Source: Lunularia cruciata | Lineage: Eukaryota; Streptophyta; Marchantiopsida; Lunulariales; Lunulariaceae | Direction: 5' to 3' | DNA length: 64,000 nt | Assembly: GCA_948567375.1 (NCBI GenBank) | Contig: OX419758.1 | Span: 55,929,001 to 55,993,000, forward strand | Made by a program: the position numbers and the translations under genes | Notes under the pieces: generated by a model | What the model saw: only the letters and a program-made list of their open reading frames with translations | Told to the model about the DNA's origin: nothing | Databases searched by the model: none | Part shown: positions 10,100-21,010 of the stretch, piece by piece | Layout of the letters: each line of letters opens with the position of its first letter | Numbering within the stretch: the stretch's first letter is position 1

Positions 10100-12402
10100 A
10101 TAGGAGCAAAATAAAATTGCTTCGCGCTAGCCACACACGGCTAAGATGCGGATTACATACAGTATATGTACGATCCCCAAGTTTTCAGTTAATCCTTTGT
10201 TGGAAGCGGGCATAGGATCTACTCGCTGCATGTAAAGAGGCGACCCTGCAGATTAGAGCCACGCAGTCGCCAACTGGTCACAAGCAAAATTATCGAGAGT
10301 GATGAGAGTAGGAGATTCTTCGCAGCGGGCTTTTCGTGCTTTCGACCTTCAATGTGTTAAGCACTTGCGTATAATGCGGAGAATGACTCCCCACAGAAAC
10401 AGTTCATCAAGCCTAACATTATTGGATAACTTTGTCCTGCACTGCACACAGCCCCCAGTGGAGAAATCCACTCTTTTGACTCTCCCCCGTCACCAATCCT
10501 GTGGGCTGGTAATTGAACAGCTCTTCACTAGTTTAAACTCCGCTGCCTCCAGAGCCTAATCCCATCGTAAGTGGTTGACCTCCATCCTAAACGTTCGGTC
10601 GGTATAATACAGAAGTTTATTCCAGACGGGGATTCTGTTGAAATTAACTTGTGCGAGACCGTAACGAACTAGGCTCCTGCCCGATATTCTGATTGTCTTC
10701 TCTTTGTAAAGTGCGTACAACCGTAAGAACAGAATTACTGACCTTCAAGCTGGGACACAGATTTCAAACTCTTGTGGAAAGAGGGCCAAAATTAAAGAGG
10801 CCATGGGGAAGCCCAAAATCCTTCCCATGTGGTTCCCTCGCTAGTGCTGCCCAGCACTGGCTTCAAGTTCCAGCACTCAGAGTGGGTCCATTTCTCAATC
10901 CATCAGTTTAGACATCTCCTCCGTCATGCAGATCATTCTTTCCAATTGCACGCAATGGCCGCGAAGCCGCTGCACCTCCGTCCAAACCAAATGTCCACAG
11001 TCGACCGCGGTCGATGGCGGGGCGATGGCGGTCTTGTGCTCGCTTTCCCGTCTTAGTGCCGTGAAATCGAATTGTATCATCCAGCAGCATGACTACCGTT
11101 TGATCGGGTGCCACGTCTACCTAGCAAGCTAACCAAGTCATCCAAACATGTCACACAGAAGGCACAGAGAGGTGGCATGGCGGACCAATACAGGTTGCTG
11201 ATCATGGCATTCTACTCGTTCTCTCTGTGTGGATTAATGAGATATGGACGCGTTAAAATTGTGTGCCTGCAGTCAACTACAGACCGCAGGTGTTGGAAAC
11301 GCAAACTGTCGTAAGGCAACTCAGCTGTTGATAATAACCGCCATCGTTGTTGGGGCCTCGGATGATTTTTTTGCACATGTGTGCTAGGGACCTGAGGCAC
11401 CTGCTACACATCGCCGGCCCAAGATCCACAGTCTTCTTGGCTTGGGTAGTCCGTATGTATACTGGGCCCGGATGCGCCAACTGACTGCATCATCATCATA
11501 GGTTCGTCCTAGACGTCTCTGTACGTCGATGATGATCGGCGCCTGTACATACTTTAGTTTCTCATCCTGGACGACGACATAGCCCCAGGAGAAATACGTG
11601 GACTTGGACCTGAAATGAAGTCGTGCCTATCACTAGGTGTGAACCATTTGTTTTTTAAGTCTGGTTTCATGCAATTTTTTTCATTAATAAAGAGTTTGTA
11701 GATTGCAGATTTTATGGGAATGAATTTCCCCTAAATTTAAGAGATAATCTATAGTCTTCAGACTTAATGGAATTGAATAAGAAACAAAGAAACGCAACAA
11801 TTTATGGAGTTTCCTTCAAGGAAATATTTGTACATGTACAATATCCAGGTATCGTGAATATCGGGGAAAGAATCGTCTTCACTGCAGGTTCATGGTTTAC
11901 ATGTTTAGGCCGCAACGAGGGGAGCTACATTTGTGGCATATGGAAGACGTTAGAAGTTCAAGTAACATCACCATCACAAGTGTGGTGCAAAACATCCTCC
12001 CTGTCCTGAAGGCCGGATGAAAATCCTTTGTCTAGGACTTTACGGCGACCCGGTTTAGGACCGCAGATACTACGATTGGGTATACGACTGGGTATGAAAT
12101 AGAGGACAAGCAAAATTTATTATGAGTTGAGAACTTATTATGTACCAAATACTAAAACTCTTTAAAAAGTTAAGGTTGATGAAATTTAATTATTGACGTA
12201 GCAAACGTGTTGCTCCAGCCTAGAGGCTTACGGCCGGTCCCTTAAACGCTCCAATCCGTCCACGCTGTATGTCAATTTTGGAGCCTTCAAACGAGGCTTA
12301 CTACGTCACAAAGTCTAATCCTGAGATACAGTCCCAGTCCCGGGGACTTAACGAAGAAAATACAACAGTTAGTAATCGGTTAGTCCTTTCTTCGTCATTT
12401 GG
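10100..12402. other. CpG-containing, apparently unique DNA without a recognised gene
   Basis: Base composition is more balanced and CpG is frequent, notably at 10,960-11,060 with several CG-rich 6-mers. Several frames of 60-88 codons overlap on both strands at 10,895-11,480, so they cannot all be real and none has a known signature. Another 80-codon + strand frame (11,767-12,009) is equally anonymous. This could be promoter, UTR or intron DNA of a host gene. Confidence 0.45.
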
Positions 12403-12592
12403 ACTTAACCACTAATACCCGAATCAGGATGTGAAACAAGTGCATTCCGCCTCGAATACTGTTGGAAATATCGCTTATGCGGGCCATCCCGGCCCGTAAA
12501 ACTTGAATGAGTTATCATGTGAACTTAACGACTATACCTCGAATCAGGATGTGAAACACGTGCATTCCGCCCCGAATATCGTTGGAGATATT
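12403..12592 (+). repeat. Tandem duplication, 120-bp period, two copies
   Basis: A block starting ACTTAACCACTAATACCCG at 12,403 and holding GAATCAGGATGTGAAACA at 12,421 recurs exactly 120 bp later at 12,523 and 12,541. The conserved part is about 70 bp; the remaining 50 bp of each period differ more. CpG sites survive in both copies. Confidence 0.85.
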
Positions 12593-12679
12593 GTTCAGTG
12601 CGATTATTTTATTTTATTTTGATTTGTTCGTCGTCGTTCTACTGCACTGTTCATATCGATTACTCTGTTCCTAACATTT

Positions 12680-13200
12680 TTGGTTGATCCTTCTTTCCAG
12701 TTGATAGCAGTTCACGAGAGGTTCTATTTGCCATCTTTGGTCCACATTTCTCCTCATTATTCTAAGCCTGTCTTTCCGCAACATTCTTACTCCTTTTGAG
12801 CGGCCGAGTTTACCTTGGCACTCATGATTTTTTTGAGTAGAAACTAGATACGAAGGGTACTTACACTTGCGTAGGCACCCCGGCATTGTGTGAGGCAATG
12901 ATGAAATCATATGGAGTTTTACTATAGCCACTTTCAGCTTCTTTAAGTTGTTTAGCGTGTCAAGACTCAGCATCCATCGCCCATGGCACTTGCTGTAATA
13001 TACTCTATTTATTCTTTTAACACTTCGTTCCAAGATAACATCCACTCTTCTCGCACTTCGTTCCACCCCTCATTTGTTGATCGGTTTCATGATTTCTTAC
13101 TTAAGATTTCTGTGCACGATTTCAGTTCACGTACTCTTTAAAGTTTTCATGGTTGGTCTTTAATTATTGTGCTATCCTCTATCTTGATACCTGATTTGCT
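12680..13200 (+). repeat. Dispersed repeat R3, copy 1
   Basis: Matches 61,965-62,425 in the same orientation. Ordered shared blocks are a pyrimidine-rich start with CTTCTTTCC, ACTCCTTTTGAG, TTGGCACTCATGA followed by T-rich sequence, GTTGTTTAGCGT, and CCATCGCCCATGGC/CCATAGCCC followed by ATATACTCT. A 131-codon minus-strand frame spans it but is not kept in the second copy, so it is not a gene. Confidence 0.7.
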
Positions 13201-13732
13201 TAGCGTTTATCGATTACATGATACATATCAGTTAACTGCTGCTATTGATCAGGAAAAAGTTATACATCATCTGCACTTCATATACCCTTATTGAGTTCGG
13301 GATACCCCGTTATCGAGAGAGAGAGAGATATATATTAATATAATGGATTGGACAAAGAATTAAATTTGTTTATTCTTTGTTGAGATGATTGTTTATTAAT
13401 ATAACGCTAGAAACATACAATTTACAATTTACAAACCCTTTGGGTTCCGAACTACTTATAGGGAAAGTTCGTAGCACTTTGCAAGGGATTGAGCAATTAC
13501 ATGGACTCACTTTTCCGTCCATTTGTAATAATTTATTATTTATCAACTGTCCTTATTAGTTTTATAAAAGACGTCTGTAAGGCATATTTTGATATAATTA
13601 TTTATTTACTTATATTTCATTGTGTTATAGAGATAAATTAATAAAAAATCAGTGAATATGAAATTTAAACTCCATCATGTGTTATCCCAAAGAAAAGTGA
13701 CTTTTATTGATGTATTTTTTATAATATTATTT
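13201..13732. other. AT-rich spacer with a short GA/TA microsatellite
   Basis: No coding signal. A short (GA)n(TA)n run lies at about 13,314-13,336. Part of the right half may extend repeat R1 leftward, but the match is too weak to bound. Confidence 0.5.
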
Positions 13733-14298
13733 AATCTCATTCATTTGAACTCTATTATATAAGCTATTTATTTTCTAGTTCTAACAGGTTTTACAATAGT
13801 GCGATTTCATGTCTTTTTTAAATTTGATTTTGGGTTTATTTAAGATCTCTTTCTGTTAAAAAAATTTCAAGTATAAAAAATAAACTTAATTTAAGAGGAA
13901 AAGTACCAAACGTAAGATAATAATAAAGATAAGAATGATCGGAGACCATAAAAAATGTGATCTAACAAAAATTCCCAAAACCATGTAATTTATATAGCTA
14001 CAGGATTTTAAAAGTTTTTTTATTGAATATCTAATATTCAAAAGAAATAGTTCATGATCTCTTAGTATGTTTAGTATGAACTGAACTTACTACGAGATTT
14101 TTCCATCTTTATTACCATAAAATTCATAAGAATCACCAAATTATAATTTAAAAAATAATAAACCAAGATATACAAACTTGCTAATTTGATAAAAAAAGGG
14201 TTTTAGAGTAAGCATTGTATAACACATAGCATGGGTACGATATTGCATCAAATGGAAAGGGAATATATTTTAAGAAAATTCTCTATGATAAACTATTC
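13733..14298 (+). repeat. Dispersed repeat R1, copy 2
   Basis: Second copy of the 1,223-1,816 repeat, about 12.5 kb away and in the same orientation. It has the same ordered blocks, ending at CTCTATGATAAACTATTC against CTCTACAATAAACTATCC in copy 1. Small insertions differ between copies, so both are old. Confidence 0.75.
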
Positions 14299-16291
14299 AA
14301 TACAATAGTTTTACCAATAGCCAATATTTACACTAACCGACCTCCAACCTCTCACTAAAGTACTTGTATAGTGAAGAAGTATTTATATATAAAATATATC
14401 TTTGATGTCTTGTATAATATAGATTTCTATTTTTTAATTTTGTATGATATGAATGCTTATATATACATTTGCAAAGACCAACCGCCAATATGTTCACACC
14501 AACTGACCTCGAACCCTTAATTTTTTGATAATACATATGTATACATTTATAACAATGTCTTGTATAGTTATCTTATATAATATAGGTGATTGTTTGCATA
14601 TTTGTATGGGATCCACTTGTCTCACGATCCCTCTCCCACCTGTCCTCCAGTTCTTCCTTCTCCTTCACATATCCAACAAATAAATTACCTCTCTTTCTCC
14701 AGCTTCTTCTAGTGATATCTCTCGTCTTTTTCTTGTTCTTTGGTGGTCTTTCTTGTTCTTCACTGATCTTTTTCCACTTTGCCCCTTATGGTTCTTTGAG
14801 GATCTCCGCTCTGCTTAGTAGCTTGAACGAATTTATATTTCAGAATGCATCACCGGTTAACTTTGCTAAGTTTTGTTTGCCTTTTCTAATCGATGTTTCC
14901 TTTCATATACTAATAAGTATTCCTCGAATCCTTTCCTTTCTCGTGCTCATTCATTCGTCTTCATCTATTCATCCTTTGCTTGTGATTATTCTGCAGTTTG
15001 GTTTATTCTGTTTATTCCTATTCTTGCACTTCAGGTGACTTTCCAACTCCAATTTGATGTTCTTTCCAATTTCCACAAAACTTATAATAGATTTTATAAA
15101 AGTTCATCTCACGACCTTGCAGGTTCCTGGCAGGCCTCCTTTAATTGTGGGGTTTGGGGTCTGAAACTCTGCAAATGCCGCTAATAGACTTTCCTCAGAT
15201 CCCGTAAATACTATCAGGATCTGCTGGACAAATCACATTTTTGTAGGTGTGCCGCGTGAGTTGCACTTCTTTGATTCTATTGTATTCTTGCAATTCACAG
15301 TAAAATATTGTTTTTCATACATGTAGTGTTTATTTTATGCTCTTATACCCACTAGGCCAAAGGGTTTACTAGGCAAACTGTATTTCTCATATTTGTTTGC
15401 AAGCAGAATTGGAAGAAGTCCAATGATAGACTTCCCCAATACTGCCGCATGACTTGTTTGTGTTTATATCAGATAGTTTTTAAAAGATGTTTAAGCGTAC
15501 TGTGATCATATATTGTTGCATTTCAAAGATGCAGGCCTCTTATTACCCATCATTTCTCTAAGATGTTCAAGAAGAGGCACAATTCAAAGAAGAAATGGTA
15601 AATAATGCTGATACTAAAAGATGATAGTTTAAGAAGTAACAGTGAATAATGTAGATGCTTCAAAAGACTTCAAAGAGTGCTATCCAAAGAAGAATCATCG
15701 TTCTAAGAAGCAATGGTGAATAATGTAGATATTTTGAAAAGCTTCAAAAAGTGTTGGTCCCAATGCAAGGTCAATTTCCATGGCTTGGTTTTTGAAGACA
15801 ACATGGCAAGAATTTGATTTTTCTATCATTAGATAAGTGAGAGATGATTCCTGACCTTCTTGGCTTTTCACTTGAAAGGATATTGCTTTCTAAGCATTTC
15901 AAGACTTTGCCAAAATTATTTCTTGATCTTTAGATGTATAAAACAGTACTGCCCGTTCTAATTAACCATGCAAATATCACAAATAAAATTTGCATTACCT
16001 CGCAAGTGGCTTCTTTGCAGTATCTGGAGAACCCATACAATGAAAGAGGCTTGCAAATCGATTATTGAGAGAGTCTTGCTTATCACTTTAGGCAAGCATT
16101 TGATAGATATAAATAACAAATGACCAGAATGTCAAGTAGTTGAAATAATGAGTTGAATCACCCATGTGCCATTCCCAAGAATTGCAAAACACTCAAATAA
16201 TATGAACTTGTGGAGGAAATCCTACACCGGAAATAGAGCGGAAAAATGGCGTGCCTATTTAGGCAATTCCCTTCAATCCGCGAATACCCAT
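14299..16291. other. Intergenic DNA with a pyrimidine-rich segment
   Basis: From 14,600 to 15,010 the + strand is strongly C/T-rich. This gives a long run of Leu, Phe and Ser codons (150 codons from 14,586) without being a credible protein. Splice-like YAG/G boundaries occur near 15,033, 15,121 and 15,246, so this could be an untranslated leader or intron, but no coding exon follows. Nothing else recognised. Confidence 0.4.
15589..15760 (+). repeat. Degenerate short tandem repeat
   Basis: The phrase AAGAAG-AA-GGTGAATAATGTAGAT appears three times with variation, starting near 15,589, 15,630 and 15,697. The last two are each followed by CTTCAAA-GTG. Spacing is uneven (41 and 67 bp). Confidence 0.6.
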
Positions 16292-16586
16292 TAAGAAAGA
16301 AAGGGCAACAACATAGAAAACATGAAGAAGGGGAAGAACCCATCAAGCCGTACAAGGTTGAGACAAAATAGGTAAAATGGAGCTAAGCCCCCAATAGAGT
16401 TGATATGAAAAATCTACCCTACTGTACCTAAGACATCCTAGCTATGCAAGTCATACAGTCTACAAACAACTAGAGCATCCAAAGAAGCATTAACCTAGTG
16501 TGATTTTCTCATATGGATTGCACCAGCCAGTATACTCTATAGAGCAATGAACACATGCTGTCTAAAATATATTACAAAGTATGAGA
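16292..16586 (+). repeat. Dispersed repeat R2, copy 2
   Basis: Same ordered blocks as 9,462-9,750: CCCATCAAGCCGTACAAGG, a GAGACAAAATAGG block, CTACCCTACTGTACCTAAGA, then GCTATGCAAGTCATACAGTC and ACACATGCTGTCTAAAA. It is the longest match to copy 1 and helps set the family limits at about 290 bp. Confidence 0.78.
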
Positions 16587-17292
16587 GTAAACATGGTACC
16601 CCATAGTGCCTAACATGATAAATGCTTGTGCACTCCTAGACAAATATGTCGCACATTGTGTTCATCACTCCATATAAATCCAAAGCTAGAGAAACAAAGA
16701 AGTGACCTCGCTGCATACCCTATATTTGGAAACCTTGAAAGTTATTATTGCACTAGTTATCCATCTAGGGGATGAATAATCATTCCCTCTGAAATTATAT
16801 ATTATATCACATAAATAACCATAAAATCCACTATTATCATTGTATCATCTTCGACCCAAATATAAATCTATTCTCACATGTGTATTCTGCGTAGCATGCA
16901 AACATTCCATCCAAACCAAGTATCCACTAAAATACCCATTAACATATCCGGATGGGACAAGTAAAGCGGAATGACTGCACCCCCATGAAGTGTAGATCAC
17001 CAAACTACGTCAAAGCTACAAGAGTGCACATGGCAGGACTGCGAACCCCCGCAAGAAGGCCACTTCACATGGCTCATCGATGTCCGGCAATATTGATGTC
17101 CGGTAGCCTTCTAAGTACTGACGGAAAGAGTATCTTTAGGTATCCATGGGAGTGCAGCAGTCCGGCAATTAACCTGGATGGATGTCACATATCTAAATAT
17201 ACCTGCAATAACAGGTCACTTTGGAATTATTAACTGGTGCTAACAGGTAACCAGTTTTCCTATTAGGGTATGACAAATAAGGAGTTCGAGAC
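16587..17292. other. Spacer before the Harbinger element
   Basis: No long credible frame. One 93-codon frame at 16,952-17,233 has no recognisable features. GTCCGG occurs three times between 17,075 and 17,165. I could not find a terminal inverted repeat for the transposon that follows. Confidence 0.4.
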
Positions 17293-18728
17293 TTGCAAAT
17301 CTCCATATCTTTGGCTTCTCACACTCGTTTTGAACAGAAAAGAGCTCATTGGATTCAGTTTTCAGTCCTCTTTCATATACTCAAGATGGATCTTTGTGAT
17401 CTCATGTTTTTCTGGTTGATGGAGTCTAAAACAGAAAATCTCTTGGAGTTAGCCACATTGTTGATGGGAGAAACATTCTTTGAACAAGAGGAAGATATTA
17501 CACCAGAGTTCTGGAGTTGGTTCTTGATGGAAAATAATTGTCTTTTGCTATCTCAAAGAGGAATACCAAGAGACTTCTGGGTGATACCAAGACAATACAC
17601 ATGGTGGGAGATTGTTCACAAGCAAGTATGGTCAATGGATTCAAACTTTCTAAACAATCATATGAGAAGCAGGTACCGAATGTCATATCAGAGTTTTAAG
17701 AGATTTGTTGATGAGATTGAACCACATGTGCCTACTATGTCTGAATGGCTATATGCTAGAAAAAGAGTGGAATTAGAAAAATGTGTAGCTGTAGTTTTAC
17801 ACAAATTTGCACACAATTTACCACTGAGAACTCTTAGTAATCTGTATTGTCTTGGTGAATCGACTATAGTGAAGTACACTATAATTATAGTTGAGATACT
17901 AGCAAACAAAGACAAACTATACTCTAAATACATCAAATGGCCTACAGTGGCAGAATGTATTGAGAGCATGTCAAAGTTTGCACAGATATGTGGAATTCTG
18001 CAAATCATTGGTTGTATAGATGGTACCCATATCAAATTGAGAACCAAACCAGCTATGAGATTTCATCCTGAACACTATAGGAATAGACACTCAGATTACT
18101 CTGTTCTGCTACAAGGCGTTTGTGATGCGGATCTTTGGTTTTGGGACTTGTGTTGTACGATGCTTGGATCTACTCACGATGTTGCACATTTAGACAGTCC
18201 AGCTTATATCAGGCAATGGAATCAGGGATAGCTCTCACTCAACCAACACTCATTTTGCCACAAGAAAACCATACAATACAAGTGATTCCACCATTGATCC
18301 TTGGAGATACAGCCTATCCATCATGTCAATGGTTGTTGAAACATTGGCATCGATATTCACATCAAGGGGAACCTATGCAGAATGTATTTGACAACCATAC
18401 ATCAAAAGCACGTGTACGTGTGGAGAATGCATTTGGTCAATTGAAAGGTAGATGGAGCATACTGAGGGACTGTCCAATGCGACTGGAAGTTGTTCCAAGA
18501 GTGACACTTGCATGTGCAGTACTACACAACTTTGTAATTCAACAAGGAGAACCACTACCTACAGACGTCAATGTAGTGGATGAGCATATGAATGGAGCAC
18601 ATATTTTGCCACTCCCAAGATCTGCAGCAAATAAATGGAGTACAACTAGAGGTGAATTAGTAAGAGCAGCTTTGTACAAGCAATTCAAAAGTACTCATGC
18701 TCATCTAGATATAGCAAATGTCATTTGA
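17293..18728 (+). pseudogene. PIF/Harbinger (HARBI1-like) DDE transposase, frameshifted
   Basis: Two overlapping frames, 17,293-18,231 and 18,135-18,728, together cover a HARBI1-like transposase. Motifs in order: a helical N-terminal domain (YRMSYQSFKRFV), the first catalytic Asp in IIGCIDGTHIKL (codon at 18,019), the second Asp in GSTHD (18,178), GDTAYPSCQWLL, and the Glu in ARVRVENAFGQLKGRW (18,423). All three acidic residues survive. One short indel near 18,197-18,205 moves the frame between the second Asp and the GDTAYP block and is the main lesion. The first ATG is probably too early; 17,386 (MDLCDLMFF) suits the family better. The enzyme would cut and paste the element, helped by the Myb-like partner downstream. 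Confidence 0.9.
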
Positions 18729-18748
18729 GAGTGAAGGTATTTACTTAC

Positions 18749-19823
18749 TCAAGATGGCGGTCCACATTGGTTTTTTTTCAAGATTTCAAGCTCCATACGT
18801 TTCAGTTCAAGCATTTGGCTCATTAATTCCATCTTGCGTTGTTCTTGAACCATCATCAAGTCAAATTTACGATCTTCCTGCAAAGATCTCTTCTCATTTG
18901 CTTCCTTCACTACTTGAGTAAATTCATACACTTCTGCATTCCGTCTTCACCTTCTTTTGATACTCTTTGCTTTTTGTTACGTTGCCCAACAACACCAGGT
19001 TGAGCACAAGCTTTTGTCCTGGGACTGATTGTGGCCTGGTTACCAATTGTCTCTAGAGAAGGTGTAGAGACTTGTGGTGTTTCCTTCTCATCATCAGATA
19101 TCAAAACATCCATATATGATTATTCAGTTTGATTTATATGAGATGCTTCCTCACTCCCATCAATAGTTTCATCAGTCAAGTCTACAAACCCTCTCTCACT
19201 AGTTATTTGAAGTTTTAATACCACCATCACATGCTCTTGGAATGCCTTGTTCTTTGGGTGAACCGCCTCTAATTCTATGCATATGTTCATAGAACTCCCA
19301 TGAACTTGGTTCTGTGCCTGTGGTTTGTTTTCCTTTCTCAACCCTGTATTTTTTAACTAGACCATCAAGCTTGTTCCTGAGAATCTTTGGCTCATAAGGT
19401 GGTGTTATACTAATAGCTTCACTGAACCTATTAGCAAACACCTTCCACTGATCCTAACTTACATTGCCTTGGTTACAATGATTAAAATAAATGTCTTCAT
19501 ACATATCCAAAAAAAGCCTCACATGACTAGAAATTCACTCCACTTTAGCTTTCTTCAGAATGGAAACACCAGTAAACACAATTGACAACAGTAGATAAAT
19601 AATCAACATACTATTATTTTAGAATAATATTCCAATCTACATATGAAATAGTCAAAATCATACCTCTCACAAGAGTATCCTTTGATGATGAATTTTTCTT
19701 TTTTGCACCAAGTTTCTTCTTGGATGGAGCCTGCAAATCTTTCACCAATGTAATTGGTTCCATATGTGGAAGAGCTCCCGAAACATTCTCATTTTGTATA
19801 ATCTCTTCCATTCTGTTACACAA
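18749..19823 (-). pseudogene. Harbinger-associated Myb/SANT-like DNA-binding protein, degenerate
   Basis: On the minus strand, a first exon (from 19,823; MEEIIQNEN, ending KDTLVR before a GTATGA donor) is followed by an apparent intron. A Myb/SANT-like trihelix segment comes next: HVRLFLDMYEDIYFNHCN, QWKVFANRFSEA and NKLDGLVKKYRVEKG. Then follow an acidic linker (LTDETIDGSEEASHI), a basic stretch (RNKKQRVSK) and a C-terminal coiled coil (QEQRKMELMSQMLELKRMEL) ending at 18,749. Two or more frameshifts and at least two stops break it. In Harbinger elements this protein binds element ends and helps transposase reach them. Family assignment rests on the domain pattern and on the convergent transposase. 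Confidence 0.72.
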
Positions 19824-20177
19824 AATTCAAAAAGTATACATGGAAAAGTTTGGTTTGACAGAGAAATTTCATCTCACCAATGTCACTACAATATTAATCT
19901 ATTGTCTTCAGTTTCAAATCACACATGACAAGCATTGCATAACTTTCAATTCAAGTTATAGAATAGCCCAACACGTTCAGAAATGAAAAAATTATGATAT
20001 ATTTTATACCTGATCAATCTTGAAGGCCAAAAATCAAAACCCTAGTAATGTTTGCTTGGAAAATTGATATATTTGCTCTGGAGGAAAATTAAACCTGTCA
20101 TAGAATAGAACCTTTAAAAACTGAATTGCCCATTGTATCACCCAACCCATTAACCTAAAAAATCCCCGTTCTAGAAA

Positions 20178-20242
20178 CTCAGCCGGAGCAACCTGACCTA
20201 TGAGCTCCGGCTGAGGGCTTGAACGTCAGGCAGACCTGACGT
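20178..20242. repeat. Two adjacent perfect hairpins
   Basis: CTCAGCCGGAGC at 20,178-20,189 pairs perfectly with GCTCCGGCTGAG at 20,204-20,215 (12-bp stem, 14-nt loop). ACGTCAGG at 20,223-20,230 pairs with CCTGACGT at 20,235-20,242 (8-bp stem, 4-nt loop). They lie about 350 bp beyond the Harbinger Myb-like gene. Confidence 0.9.
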
Positions 20243-20278
20243 GCGCATGAGCTCCAGCAGATTTTTCGCTGCAGAGTT

Positions 20279-20436
20279 ACGTGTTCATGCTAAAGTGCAC
20301 CTTGGCAGGGGCACCCTTGCCAAGGTACACATTTGCACCTTGGAGTTTGGCAGGGTTACGTGCTCATGCTAAAGTACACCTTGGCAGGGGCACCCTTGCC
20401 AAGGTACACATTTGCACCTTGGAAGGGCCCAGTGCA
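20279..20436 (+). repeat. 79-bp tandem duplication
   Basis: The unit starts ACGTGTTCATGCTAAAGTGC at 20,279 and again, nearly unchanged, at 20,358. Each unit holds the palindromic phrase TTGGCAGGGGCACCCTTGCCAA and several CACCTTG words. Confidence 0.92.
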
Positions 20437-20552
20437 CCTTGGGAAGGGCTCGCACGCGTCAGAGTGTGCGTGGTACACTTTTGCACCTTTCCAATGGTTC
20501 GCACGGCTGCGAGCCCTGCCATTTTTAGTTTTGCACCTTGACAAGGTGCAAG

Positions 20553-21010
20553 AGTGTATAGTCAACAGAAAGACGTATAAAAATAGTTTTCAATTCTGCA
20601 CCTTGTCGGTTTGCATCTTGCAAAAGTTGAGGCTTAGCCTCATGTTATTATTTTTTTATTTTTTTTTCTTCCTCTCTCCCTCGTATGGCTTGGATTGATG
20701 GGGTCTTCCCATCCTACGCGGTCGCCTTTCCAAAAAAAGTGTTTTGGGTGTATAGTCAACAGAAAGATGTATAAAAGTCGTTTTTAATTCTGCATCTTGT
20801 CAATTTTCAGTTTTGCATCTTGACAGGGCTCAGGCTGTGCGAGCCCTTGGAAGGTACACTCAAAGTGTTTTGGGTGTAGAGTCCAAAGAAAGATGTAAAA
20901 GTGTCGTGTTTAGTTCTGACAGAGCTCCGGCTGTGCGACCCCTTGAAAGGTACACTGAAAGTGTTTAGGGTGTATAGTCCAAAGAAAGATGCAAAAGTGT
21001 CGTGTTTTGT
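20553..21010 (+). repeat. Degenerate tandem repeat, four units
   Basis: The phrase GTGTATAGTC-A-AGAAAGA-GTA-AAA occurs at about 20,553, 20,747, 20,874 and 20,969 at intervals of 194, 127 and 95 bp. Between units run CACCTTG/CATCTTG words and GGCT-TGCGAGCCCTTGG-AGGTACACT. It continues the vocabulary of the 79-bp duplication, so both form one array. Confidence 0.8.

Larger units (their letters stand above)
17293..19830. mobile_element. PIF/Harbinger DNA transposon coding core
   Basis: A DDE transposase on the + strand and a Myb/SANT-like gene on the minus strand lie tail to tail with about 20 bp between their stop codons. This is the gene pair known for plant PIF/Harbinger elements. Both genes carry damage but are far better kept than the gypsy elements. 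Terminal inverted repeats and the expected 3-bp target duplication were not located by eye, so element limits are unknown. Confidence 0.85.

Noticed and set aside
10895-11480. Several overlapping frames of 60-75 codons on both strands
   Set aside because: High GC lowers stop frequency. Mutually exclusive frames with no domain or splice support.
12671-13066. 131-codon minus-strand frame
   Set aside because: It lies wholly inside repeat R3 and is not preserved in the second copy at 62 kb.
14586-15184. Hydrophobic 150-codon frame and an overlapping 103-codon frame
   Set aside because: They arise from a pyrimidine-rich strand, which yields Leu/Phe/Ser codons. No membrane-protein family pattern, and the two frames compete.
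20178-20242. Hairpins as bacterial-type terminators
   Set aside because: Plant nuclear context, no U-tract and no upstream gene on that strand ending there.
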